Origin: Candidatus Tepidiaquacellales bacterium UBA6667
GTDB taxonomy: Bacteria > Bacteroidota > Ignavibacteria > Tepidaquicellales > Tepidaquicellaceae
Direction: 5' to 3'
Length of the DNA: 16,137 nt
Assembly (NCBI GenBank): GCA_002455255.1
Contig: DKKL01000034.1
Span: forward strand, 19,017-35,153
Within the stretch, counting starts at the first letter, position 1; each line of letters begins with the position of its first letter. The translations under genes were made by a program, and so were the position numbers. This document shows positions 1 to 6,837 of the stretch, piece after piece. The notes beneath the pieces were generated by a model. The model did no database searches. It was not told the DNA's origin and worked only from the letters and a program-made list of their open reading frames with translations.

Positions 1-570
1 GAGTCCTCTGCGAGAGACTCCTGCGGGAGAGGGTGATCTCTTGTTTCGCTTATGGGATTCTTTCCCGATATAAGGCATCGGGACAGGCTGCTGCGCTCCT
101 TGTAGGGGTAGGCAGAATGACAGAACGCATATTAAGGGGATTCTTCGCTGCGCTCAGAATGACAGAACGATTTCAGAATGACAGAAAATTTTCAAAATGA
201 TAGGTACGAACGCAGGAGTCCTCTGCGAGAGACTCCTGCGGGAGAGGATTATAGAATGACAGGGACGAATGCTAAGGGGATTCTTCGCTGCGCTCAGAAT
301 GACATTTCAATTATAGAATGACAGGGACAAACGCAGGAGTCCTCTGCGAGAGACTCCTGCGGGAGAGGGTGTTCTCTTGTTTCTCTTATGGGATTCTTCG
401 CTACGCTCAGAATGACAGAAGGATTATTAAAGGGATTCTTCGGTCGCAAGCTCCCTCAGAATGACATATAAATTTCAGAATGATATATTAATTTCAGAAT
501 GACAGATAAATTTCAGAAGGACAGAGACAAACGCAGGAGTCCTCTGCGAGAGACTCCTGCGGGAGAGAAA
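1..570. repeat. Cluster of interspersed palindromic and direct repeats
   Basis: This non-coding stretch is built from two short repeat families. Family 1 is an imperfect palindrome at 212-239, 333-360 and 533-560, plus a left-truncated copy at 1-24. Its arms are GCAGGAGTC and GACTCCTGC, followed inward by a one-base C bulge and the pair TCT/AGA around a GCG loop, giving a 12-bp hairpin. Each copy is followed by GGGAGAG. Family 2 begins TTCTTCG and ends CTCAGAATGAC, with copies near 136-165, 276-304, 390-418 and 433-465. The last copy has a longer GGTCGCAAGCTCC centre. Extra AGAATGACAG scraps fill the gaps. A further hairpin, TCCCGAT/ATCGGGA, sits at 63-69 and 77-83. The copies are nearly identical but irregularly spaced, so this is not a CRISPR array. 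The sequence resembles REP- or MITE-like intergenic repeats; the mechanism of spread is not visible. Confidence 0.85.
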
Positions 571-590
571 TGGCAGTGGTTTTCTTATCC

Positions 591-658
591 TCCCCCTAAA
601 TCCCCCTCCGAAGGGGGACTTATTCAGATTCAACTTGTAACATCCAAAGGGGGACTTA
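591..658. repeat. CCCCCT/AGGGGG hairpin repeat downstream of the large surface-protein gene
   Basis: A C-rich block at 591-609 is followed by a G-rich block at 611-620, and a second GGGGGACTTA copy lies at 649-658. On the minus strand TCCCCCT and AGGGGGA form a 7-bp hairpin with a four-base TCGG loop. It lies about 65 bases past the stop codon of the minus-strand gene ending at 681. It could help end that transcript or protect its 3' end, but no T-run follows it, so it is annotated as a repeat and not as a terminator. Confidence 0.6.
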
Positions 659-680
659 TAGTTATGGGAAGAAATAAATT

Positions 681-3600
681 TTATTTTACGAGTTGCATTT
701 TCTTTGTTAGGACGAAATCGCCGGTGGAGATACGATAGAAATATGTTCCGCTTGCGAAGTTTGTGCCGTTAAACCTTACTGTGTGATATCCTGCATTAAA
801 GTTTTCTCCGTCAAGGATTGATGCGATTAACCGACCTGTTATATCAAATACTTTCAACGATACTTTGCTATCTTTTGGCAATTCAAAATTAATTTTTGTT
901 TCAGGATTGAACGGATTAGGATAGTTCTGCGATAAATCAAATTTTTCAGGAATGCCTACATTTATTTCAGAGTTCAAATTGTAATAAACAAAGTTTCCGT
1001 TGAAATCAATTTGCTTTAAACGATAGTTATATTTTCCTGTAAGTATATTTCTGTCTTCGTAAGAATAGTTTTTCAACGAAGATGAATTCCCTGCCCCGCT
1101 TACGAATGTGAGCTTTGTCCAAACTGAATCGCTTGCAAGTTTTCTTTCTATATCAAAGCCGGAGTTATTAACTTCATTTGCTGTTGACCAGTTAAGCCGA
1201 ACATTATTTTTATCAACGGTTGAAGTAAAAGAAGAAAGCTCGATTGGGAGCGGTTGTGAATCGGTTGTAGCAATTATGAACGGACTGAACGAAGTAATAC
1301 CACCTGAAAAAATCAAACCGCTATCGGGTGTCCCCTGAGAGGCAATATTACCGACATCTTCCCAGAATGTGCCGTTCCACCTTGCTACACGAAGCTCGGG
1401 AATGCTTGTAATACCTGCATTTTGACCCCATCCAAGACCAACTATTGTTTGGAATGAGAATGATGAATTTTTTTCAATTGTGAAATATTCAAGAGAGCTT
1501 ATACCTGTCAATCCCGTTCCGAGAGAGTCTCCGTATGTCTGGACAGTGTCAAAAAATTCCATAGTATATTCAGCTTCTTGCATATTAAACTGCCAAATAG
1601 ATACGACTCTTGATTTATTTCCTTTTCCGATTGGAAAATATTTTGGGAAGTTTACATTCACCAGTGCTTTTACAGGACCTTCCAAGAATGCACCGTTTTG
1701 AGAAACGACTTCTGTATTGTTTAAAATAGTAATCGGGTTTGTTCCGGGATTTATAAGTTTTCCGTTTAGCAACTTCAAAGTATCAACTGCCACAACACTA
1801 TCAATATTCAATACAACGCCGGCAGGATTATTAATAATTATATTTGGAAATTCTTTTATTTCCGTTGAGAACATCCAGTCACTCATAAACTGTTGCTGAG
1901 TGTTGCCTGCAAATTCAAGAGATGAACCCGTTTGGAAGTTCGCTGTTTGCACATTACTTAACTGAATATCAAATCCGTTTGGATTTCGGGTAATAATTTT
2001 TCCTCCATTTGTAACTCTCAGATTAGTTGTTCTTATAGCATATTGATCAACATCAAGAACACCTTTGACTTCAAGCATATCATTAAACAGAAACGGTGGC
2101 TGAGATGAGTTGTAAAAATCACTTTTTAGAACGAGAGTATCACCTTCATAAATTGTATTTGGGAAATTTGAATTTCCGAGATTATACATTGCCCATAAGA
2201 AAGATTTATATGAATAGAAGGTATGTTTTTTATTGCTTTGAAATGCGAATCTACCTTTTGCAACCACCGGAAAATCTTGTGAAACCATACCGCCGACCTG
2301 GATATCAACATTACCGTCAATGTAAAGAGTACCTGCTAATGAATCAGGAGATTTTAGAGTTCCCAAAGAAAGATTAAGTATGGGGTTGGTGAACGGATAG
2401 TTAGTTGAGTCACCAATTTTTAAATCACCAAAAATTACTAAAGCTCTTTGCTGATAATAATATCCTAAAGGAGAGAACTGATATCCGGAACATCTTTTTA
2501 ACCAGAAATCAATTTTAGTTAAAGTGCTGGATGCAAAATTATGATATGCCCAAGCACCGGTACCAATAGGAGATGGTAAATTATTAAAATCAATAATTAA
2601 ATTTCCGAAAGCCTCAGGAACGCCATCTTTGATTTTATGAGTAGTATCTGACCACATCATAATATTATAAGTACTGTTATCAGCGAAAGTCTCATAACCT
2701 GCCCAGATAGTATTTGCGGCAATAGCAGTATTATTATGATTATAAGTACAACTGTCAAGAAATTCGATTACACCGTTTACCGTGATTGGTTGATTTGAAG
2801 TGAACTGTGAATTCCCTCTTGGTCTGAACTGTGTATTGACACCAAAAGTTACAGGTGTATTAAATTCAGCAATTTTATTTTGCCCGATATTAAAGAGAGC
2901 GTAGCTATCAAAAGTTGAAGGAGAAGAACCGGAGCCATCTTCGTTTTCTTTCCAGCTTGAAAGAAGACCTGCGTCACCTGAATTATAAAAATATCTTTCG
3001 TAGAAAGCCACTTCATTACCAGCCATAAAATAATCAGTTGCAGAAAATGAATTAAACAAAGTAGCAGGAGTTGCATAGACTCCAAAAGTAAGAGCTTGAG
3101 GGAAAGGTGGAGGAAGAAATGGAACAGTGAAAAAACCGGTTTTTGGTTCGTAGGATAAAGTGCTTGAGTTATATTTAGCAACTGCACCTCTGTCAAATGG
3201 GTTAAAGTTAGAGCCGACATCGGTCATCATCCACATAGGATTAAGATATGCGGAAGAGCCACCGGGAGTTTGCTCGACAACATGCCATACTTTTTTAACG
3301 GCATAGGAAGTATCCCGAGGTAAAGCAGATGGGATAAGATTGCTTACGCGATAAGCCAAAGTATCAAATCCATTATGAATAATTCTTATAGGAGCGTAAG
3401 AGTCGCAGCCAATCGGTAATACATAAGTTGAAAAACCTGTTAGTAATCTTAGCGAACCGGTACCGTTTGTATTTATAAATCTGTTTTGATTAAAATTTAA
3501 CAGCACTCCTAAATTTGAAATTGTTAAATCATAATTTCCGAGATTTAGTTTTCCGTTTAAAAATCTGACAACAGAAGTAACTCTAAGAGATTTACTTAGA

Positions 3601-4826
3601 GTTACATCGTTTGGATTATTAATTACGATTAAAGCACCTGATAAAGAAGCAGGCATTGAGTCGCCTGTAATTTGAGAAGCTGTACCTGCAAATTCGAGAG
3701 TATCACCGCCCAAAAAAGTTTTGACGCCAACGGTTGTAATGTTTCCGCCGGAAGCGCCGTGTTTAAAACCATTCGGGCTGTCAATTCTAATTCTGACATT
3801 ATTACCAACATTTAATGGTCCGAAACCTGATACCTGAAAAGAGTTGCAGTCAAGCTTTGATTGAAATTCAAATTCCATTCCGCAAAGAGAAGATGAAGTA
3901 GTCAAAGGTAAATTAGAAAGTAATCTGAGTTTTGTATTTGTTTTAACAGTGAATTTTACTTTTCTAAGAGTACCGGAGTTTGAAAATGTTTGATGAGTAG
4001 TATCAAACGGACTAAACATTGGTCCACGATTGAAATTTATTAGACCGAAAGCACTTACTGCACTTGCATCGAGGATACCTCCTGTTTTTGTAAAGTTACC
4101 TGCGAAACTGAGAACTGTAGCGTATCCGCTTACAATTGTTGAGCCGAGAGACATATCAACTTCGCCATCTGTTTGAATATAATTCCAAACAGTAATACTT
4201 GCTGAAGAGGCGGAACCATTTGTACCCCAGATAATCCTTCCGGAGCCGGTGCTTGAAATTCTTAAATCATTTCCACTGAGAGATATAAACTGACCTGAAA
4301 AATTTTGAAACCAGTCACCGACATTTGAAGTCCAGTTGATTTCAAGATTTCCGAAGTAAAAACCCGTTCCGGAAGTATTCATACCTGAGATGAGACTTAC
4401 ACCGGTTCCAAACCAATCATTGATAATGAAATTGCTGTATCTGTTGAAGTTTTCAATTCCGGAGAAAACCGTTGTTAACGGTAGAGATAAATTATTATGT
4501 ATGTAAGTAGAACCGCTATCGAGAACAAAGGTTGGAAACCCTGAGAAGACGAGTGGAAAATTAGCAACGAGAGAGCCACCGGAATTAACTCTGAGAACGG
4601 TACCCCCTGCGTTAGAAATGCTCAAAGGAGAAATCAGAGTAGCCGTTTTACCGGACTCGATAATATATTCAGTTGGTTGAGAAAAATTAGGTGGGTTAGT
4701 TCCCGTTCCACCGGGAATGTTACCCCAATTGCTGACATCAGAAGGATCACCTGAATTGTAGTAATACGGCTGAGCGAAACAAACGCTACCGCAAATTAAG
4801 ATTAAGATTAGAAATAAATTTTTCAT
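681..4826 (-). CDS. Large two-module T9SS-secreted cell-surface protein
   Basis: This 1381-aa protein is predicted to cross the inner membrane by a Sec signal peptide (residues 1-18, cut before QPYYYN) and the outer membrane by the type IX system. The C-terminal ~84 residues form a T9SS sorting domain: QNYPNPFNP at 1300-1308, a beta-strand-rich stretch, and a KKMQLVK end. Residues 21-605 and 611-1190 are two related beta-rich modules, each opening with a Y(Y/F)YNSGD...W motif. A fibronectin-III-like segment (about 1193-1290, with the LNWSTANEVNNSGFDIER signature) comes before the sorting domain. The start at 4826 is chosen because it begins the signal peptide and because the likely promoter at 4995-5025 rules out the longer frame reaching 4997. 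The role is unknown; surface adhesion or matrix are possibilities only. No catalytic motif was recognised. Confidence 0.88.
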   Translation of the reverse strand: MKNLFLILILICGSVCFAQPYYYNSGDPSDVSNWGNIPGGTGTNPPNFSQPTEYIIESGKTATLISPLSISNAGGTVLRVNSGGSLVANFPLVFSGFPTFVLDSGSTYIHNNLSLPLTTVFSGIENFNRYSNFIINDWFGTGVSLISGMNTSGTGFYFGNLEINWTSNVGDWFQNFSGQFISLSGNDLRISSTGSGRIIWGTNGSASSASITVWNYIQTDGEVDMSLGSTIVSGYATVLSFAGNFTKTGGILDASAVSAFGLINFNRGPMFSPFDTTHQTFSNSGTLRKVKFTVKTNTKLRLLSNLPLTTSSSLCGMEFEFQSKLDCNSFQVSGFGPLNVGNNVRIRIDSPNGFKHGASGGNITTVGVKTFLGGDTLEFAGTASQITGDSMPASLSGALIVINNPNDVTLSKSLRVTSVVRFLNGKLNLGNYDLTISNLGVLLNFNQNRFINTNGTGSLRLLTGFSTYVLPIGCDSYAPIRIIHNGFDTLAYRVSNLIPSALPRDTSYAVKKVWHVVEQTPGGSSAYLNPMWMMTDVGSNFNPFDRGAVAKYNSSTLSYEPKTGFFTVPFLPPPFPQALTFGVYATPATLFNSFSATDYFMAGNEVAFYERYFYNSGDAGLLSSWKENEDGSGSSPSTFDSYALFNIGQNKIAEFNTPVTFGVNTQFRPRGNSQFTSNQPITVNGVIEFLDSCTYNHNNTAIAANTIWAGYETFADNSTYNIMMWSDTTHKIKDGVPEAFGNLIIDFNNLPSPIGTGAWAYHNFASSTLTKIDFWLKRCSGYQFSPLGYYYQQRALVIFGDLKIGDSTNYPFTNPILNLSLGTLKSPDSLAGTLYIDGNVDIQVGGMVSQDFPVVAKGRFAFQSNKKHTFYSYKSFLWAMYNLGNSNFPNTIYEGDTLVLKSDFYNSSQPPFLFNDMLEVKGVLDVDQYAIRTTNLRVTNGGKIITRNPNGFDIQLSNVQTANFQTGSSLEFAGNTQQQFMSDWMFSTEIKEFPNIIINNPAGVVLNIDSVVAVDTLKLLNGKLINPGTNPITILNNTEVVSQNGAFLEGPVKALVNVNFPKYFPIGKGNKSRVVSIWQFNMQEAEYTMEFFDTVQTYGDSLGTGLTGISSLEYFTIEKNSSFSFQTIVGLGWGQNAGITSIPELRVARWNGTFWEDVGNIASQGTPDSGLIFSGGITSFSPFIIATTDSQPLPIELSSFTSTVDKNNVRLNWSTANEVNNSGFDIERKLASDSVWTKLTFVSGAGNSSSLKNYSYEDRNILTGKYNYRLKQIDFNGNFVYYNLNSEINVGIPEKFDLSQNYPNPFNPETKINFELPKDSKVSLKVFDITGRLIASILDGENFNAGYHTVRFNGTNFASGTYFYRISTGDFVLTKKMQLVK

Positions 4827-4990
4827 AAGATTAATTTTAAAATTTAAGTAAGGCGTTAGGAAAAAACCTAACGCCTTTTGACAGCGCAAGAATAAAGTGG
4901 AATTTATCCTTACGTTAAGATTTGGAGGAATGAAATGGTGTAAATGAATATTTAAAATTTGTTTTTCCACTTTAATTAAATGAGCTGTCG
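4827..4990 (-). promoter_or_regulatory. Potentially structured 5' leader of the large surface-protein gene
   Basis: If transcription starts just past the -7 box at 4995-5001, the mRNA leader is about 160 nt long. Read on the minus strand, GACAGC at its very 5' end (4989-4984) can pair with GCTGTC at 4885-4880. Just inside that, TAAAGTGGA (4974-4966) pairs with TCCACTTTA (4901-4893). A separate perfect 11-bp hairpin follows (4877-4850), then about 23 A/T-rich bases to the ATG. The pairings are visible in the sequence. That they form in the cell, or regulate anything, is inference. No known riboswitch class was recognised. Confidence 0.45.
4850..4877 (-). other. Perfect 11-bp hairpin just upstream of a start codon
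   Basis: The arms AAGGCGTTAGG (4850-4860) and CCTAACGCCTT (4867-4877) enclose a six-base loop. On the minus strand the loop is TTTTTT, and the hairpin ends 23 bases before the ATG at 4826. No T-run follows the hairpin in the minus-strand sense, so it does not look like an ordinary terminator for that transcript. In the plus sense only TTTT follows and there is no upstream gene to terminate. A role in mRNA stability or translation control is a reasonable guess. Confidence 0.7.
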
Positions 4991-4993
4991 AGT

Positions 4994-5120
4994 GCAAATT
5001 AGGGAGATTATGTTAGTAGTCCAAAGAAAAATTTTGAAAAAATAACAGGGTTTTAGTAAGGTTTTTAATTTTATATTATTGTTTTTACAGGAATTTAGAG
5101 TGGTAATTAGTAATAAGAAA
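4994..5120 (-). repeat. Shared upstream region, copy A
   Basis: This region is homologous to 5702-5826. Both copies contain, in the same order and at nearly the same spacing from the -7 box, an AGAAAAAT block, TTAGTAAG (5053-5060), an 11-base exact match TGTTTTTACAG (5080-5090) and an AGTAATAA block, as read on the plus strand. It spans the promoter plus about 95 bases upstream. A common operator or a duplicated promoter are both possible. Confidence 0.6.
4995..5025 (-). promoter_or_regulatory. Bacteroidota-type promoter of the large surface-protein gene
   Basis: On the minus strand TTTG (5025-5022) and TAATTTG (5001-4995) are separated by 20 bases. This matches the known Bacteroidota primary-sigma pattern TTTG / TAnnTTTG, except that the -7 box is one base short. 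The same arrangement with 19 bases occurs in front of the neighbouring exported-protein gene, inside a homologous region. Predicted transcription starts near 4988. Confidence 0.6.
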
Positions 5121-5161
5121 ATGAGATTAAACGGGGGATTTTTTTTATGAAAAGTGAATAT

Positions 5162-5201
5162 AAAAAAATGGGAGATTAATTAATTAATTAGTTAATCTCC
5201 C
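5162..5201 (-). terminator. Rho-independent terminator of the small exported-protein gene
   Basis: GGGAGATTAA (5170-5179) and TTAATCTCCC (5192-5201) form a 10-bp stem. Read on the minus strand, the stem is directly followed by ATTTTTTTATA. It lies 27 bases past the stop codon of the gene ending at 5229 and separates it from the promoter of the large surface-protein gene. Confidence 0.85.
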
Positions 5202-5228
5202 GATAGGAATTGAAATATTGAAGGTGAG

Positions 5229-5663
5229 TTAATTTACAGTTACGGTTCCTTTGGAAAGATATTTTTTTAAATTTCCATTTTTAATGAGAGTTTCTTTATC
5301 CGCTTCATAGATAAAATAAACTTTATACCTACCCGGTTCAAAATTTATTTTTTGAGTTGTGCAGAAAAATCTTGCTCCTGTTTTTTCGATGTCATCTTCA
5401 ATTCTCATAACATATTCATTTACGAAATCTGTATCATTACCGTTTTCATCAGTTTTATAAATAACCCACATATACATAGTATTAAAAACTTGTTTATCGA
5501 GTTTGGTTAAGAAGTTTATTCCGCCGGCGGATTTTATGTCGGAGGCACCGATAGGATTCCAGTTATCATCAACTTCATCACAGAAGTAGAATTCTTGTGA
5601 GAGAGTAATGTTTGTTGCTGCGAAAAGAAAAGTTAATAAAAATAAAATTGAAATAGTTTTCAT
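5229..5663 (-). CDS. Small exported protein of unknown function
   Basis: This is a 144-aa protein with a clear Sec signal peptide (residues 1-22, cut before QEFYFC). The mature part has alternating hydrophobic and charged segments suggesting a beta fold, plus two cysteines (C28 and C101) that could form a disulfide after export. A GxY(K/R)V segment near the C-terminus (FEPGRYKVYFIYE, 108-120) is typical of the last strands of immunoglobulin-like domains in exported Bacteroidota proteins. There is no T9SS sorting domain, so the protein probably stays in the periplasm. It has its own promoter (5703-5732), a leader of roughly 30 nt and its own terminator, so it is monocistronic. Its promoter region is related to that of the large surface-protein gene next to it, hinting at co-regulation. 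No named family was recognised. Confidence 0.8.
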   Translation of the reverse strand: MKTISILFLLTFLFAATNITLSQEFYFCDEVDDNWNPIGASDIKSAGGINFLTKLDKQVFNTMYMWVIYKTDENGNDTDFVNEYVMRIEDDIEKTGARFFCTTQKINFEPGRYKVYFIYEADKETLIKNGNLKKYLSKGTVTVN

Positions 5664-5701
5664 TTGGTTTGTTTAGATTTGATTAGTTTTGATTATTTAT
5701 G

Positions 5702-5826
5702 GCAAATTAAATAAAATTAGTTTTATCCCAAAAGAAAAATATTTGAAAGGTAATAGGGAAAATTTAGTAAGAAATTGGTGAGATGTTGTTTTTACAGAAG
5801 TTTAAAGCGAGGTGAAGTAATAAAAA
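5702..5826 (-). repeat. Shared upstream region, copy B
   Basis: This is the partner of 4994-5120. The exact match TGTTTTTACAG is at 5787-5797, 84 bases from the -7 box compared with 85 in copy A. TTAGTAAG is at 5764-5771. The copy ends just before the 3' end of the tRNA gene. Confidence 0.6.
5703..5732 (-). promoter_or_regulatory. Bacteroidota-type promoter of the small exported-protein gene
   Basis: On the minus strand TTTG (5732-5729) and TAATTTG (5709-5703) are separated by 19 bases. The -7 box lies 40 bases before the ATG at 5663. Its recurrence at the same place in the homologous region at 4994-5120 strengthens the call. Confidence 0.6.
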
Positions 5827-5832
5827 TATTTG

Positions 5833-5904
5833 TGCTCCCGGGAGGATTCGAACCTCCAAAGTCTGATCCGTAGTCAGAAGGTTTATCCATTAGCCTACAG
5901 GAGC
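5833..5904 (-). tRNA. tRNA-Arg(ACG)
   Basis: On the minus strand the acceptor arms GCTCCTG and CGGGAGC pair, with one T-G wobble, and A is the discriminator base. The anticodon stem TCTGA/TCAGA holds the loop CTACGGA, giving anticodon ACG, which reads CGU and, after A-to-inosine editing, CGC and CGA. The T arm is GGAGG-TTCGAAT-CCTCC. The D arm (GGCT/AACC) has one mismatched pair. The 3' CCA is not encoded and must be added enzymatically. It stands alone, with the shared promoter region of the next gene immediately downstream. Confidence 0.95.
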
Positions 5905-5980
5905 GAGTTGTAATTTAATCAATTATAGGTAGAGATTAAATTCAAAAGGGGGGATGGGAATTTTTGTTTTTGGGTGGGAG

Positions 5981-6185
5981 GAGTTCGCAGAAGTCCCTTT
6001 CAGGAGACTGCTGTGGGGGGAGGAAATTCTTGTTTCTCTTAGGGGATACTTTCCCGATAAAAGGCATCGGGACAGGCTGTTGCTTCGCTCCTCAGTATGA
6101 CTGACAAGGTGTCATTCTGAACGAAGTGAAGAATCTCTTATTTTGGAAATGAGATTCTTCGGTCGCAAGCTCCCTCAGAATGACA
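5981..6185. repeat. Second, degenerate cluster of the intergenic repeats
   Basis: This stretch repeats the order seen at 1-120 with many changes: a decayed GGAGT...GGAGACTGCTG palindrome (5989-6013), a TTCTTGTTTCTCTTA segment (6027-6041), the TCCCGAT/ATCGGGA hairpin (6052-6058 and 6066-6072), GACAGGCTG and a TGCTTCGCTCCTCAG segment. It is followed by two copies of the TTCTTCG/AGAATGAC family facing each other (6111-6137 and 6151-6184). Together with the plain AT-rich sequence on either side it fills the gap between the tRNA and the next gene. Confidence 0.75.
6111..6184. repeat. Inverted pair of the TTCTTCG repeat forming a long hairpin
   Basis: GTCATTCTGA (6111-6120) and GAAGAATCTC (6128-6137) are the exact reverse complements of TCAGAATGAC (6175-6184) and GAGATTCTTC (6151-6160). 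This gives two 10-bp stems separated by an uneven internal loop (7 and 14 bases), with a 13-base apical loop. It lies about 100 bases before the plus-strand gene at 6284. Confidence 0.75.
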
Positions 6186-6223
6186 TTGGATTAATGTTGA
6201 TAGGGGTTTGGTATAGGTGTTTA

Positions 6224-6252
6224 GTTGGATTGTTATTGAAAAATTATTTTTG
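6224..6252 (+). promoter_or_regulatory. Candidate promoter of the secreted beta-sandwich gene
   Basis: TATTTTTG (6245-6252) is an exact TAnnTTTG -7 box. GTTG (6224-6227) is a one-mismatch -33 box 17 bases upstream. The -7 box ends 31 bases before the ATG at 6284. Confidence 0.5.
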
Positions 6253-6283
6253 CAATATTGTAAAAAAATTTTAAGAAATAATT

Positions 6284-6670
6284 ATGAAAAAAATATTATT
6301 ACTTGTTGTATTGGTTAGTTTTATATTGCCAATTAATTTTTCAAATGCAGATGGAATTTATAAAAGAGTAAAGTTTAAAAAAGGCGAATCATCTGCCAGT
6401 TATGAAAATTCAGTTGTGAGAGGCGACAAGGATATTTATGTTTTAACTGCAAAGAAATATCAGGTGATGACGGTTGGGATATCTTCAGTGGAAGACAATG
6501 CAGTATTTCAAATTAAAGATAAAAGAACCGGAAGAATGCTTTACGGTGCTGCAGATGGGGATGATGCTACAAGTTGGGATGGCGAGTTACCATCAACAGG
6601 AGACTATGAAATTATTGTCGGTGGTACAAGAGGCAATGCTTCATATGTATTAACGGTGATAATAAATTAA
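6284..6670 (+). CDS. Secreted PPC/PliG-like beta-sandwich protein
   Basis: This 128-aa protein has a Sec signal peptide (residues 1-22, cut after NFSNA) and a single ~100-residue beta domain. The pattern V-x-F-x-KG-x-SSA-x-Y (29-40), RGDKDIYVLTAKKYQ (46-60), SSVEDNAVF (67-75), TSWDGELPSTGDYEI (96-110) and GGTRGNASYVLTV (113-125) is typical of small secreted proteins related to the pre-peptidase C-terminal (PPC) fold. The same pattern is found in PliG, the periplasmic inhibitor of goose-type lysozyme (E. coli YcgK). Being a single-domain exported protein, a protective role in the periplasm is plausible, but lysozyme inhibition is inferred from resemblance only. A candidate promoter lies just upstream, and a shared terminator lies 130 bases downstream. 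Confidence 0.75.
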   Translation: MKKILLLVVLVSFILPINFSNADGIYKRVKFKKGESSASYENSVVRGDKDIYVLTAKKYQVMTVGISSVEDNAVFQIKDKRTGRMLYGAADGDDATSWDGELPSTGDYEIIVGGTRGNASYVLTVIIN

Positions 6671-6801
6671 TCTAAATCGTTTAAAACGCAAAATATTTCA
6701 CCACGAATTAACACACTGTTGGGGCAAAAGAAAAAAGCGAATTACACAGATGTTACTGAATTAGTTTAAAATAAATTTGGATTTATTTACGGAATATTAA
6801 T

Positions 6802-6837
6802 AAGGGTTATGAGGAATGGTTCTCATAACCTTTTTTT
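6802..6837 (+). terminator. Terminator between convergent genes
   Basis: GGTTATGAG (6805-6813) and CTCATAACC (6822-6830) form a 9-bp stem, extendable by outer A-T pairs, and are followed by seven T's (6831-6837). This is a standard rho-independent terminator for the plus-strand gene ending at 6670. The TAA stop of the minus-strand rmuC (6838-6836) is read from the same T-run, so the hairpin directly follows rmuC as well and may act in both directions. The preceding stretch 6671-6801 holds only a decayed CCACGAATTAACAC-type intergenic sequence. Confidence 0.8.

Noticed and set aside
1..570. CRISPR array
   Set aside because: The repeats recur but at irregular spacing (121, 200 bases), the gaps contain other repeats and not unique spacers, and no cas gene is nearby.
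499..738. Open frame of 79 codons on the plus strand over the repeat cluster
   Set aside because: It is made of the repeat units and the reverse strand of the surface-protein gene end; it has no protein-like pattern.
2849..3220. Open frame of 123 codons on the minus strand
   Set aside because: It is an out-of-frame shadow of the surface-protein gene, rich in leucine from T-rich codons and without domain signals.
4850..4879. Leader hairpin considered as a plus-strand rho-independent terminator
   Set aside because: Only four T's follow and there is no plus-strand gene upstream; in the minus sense there is no T-run after it.
4827..4997. N-terminal extension of 57 residues on the large surface protein
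   Set aside because: It would put the signal peptide in the interior, encodes the leader hairpin, and its ATG lies inside the predicted -7 promoter box.
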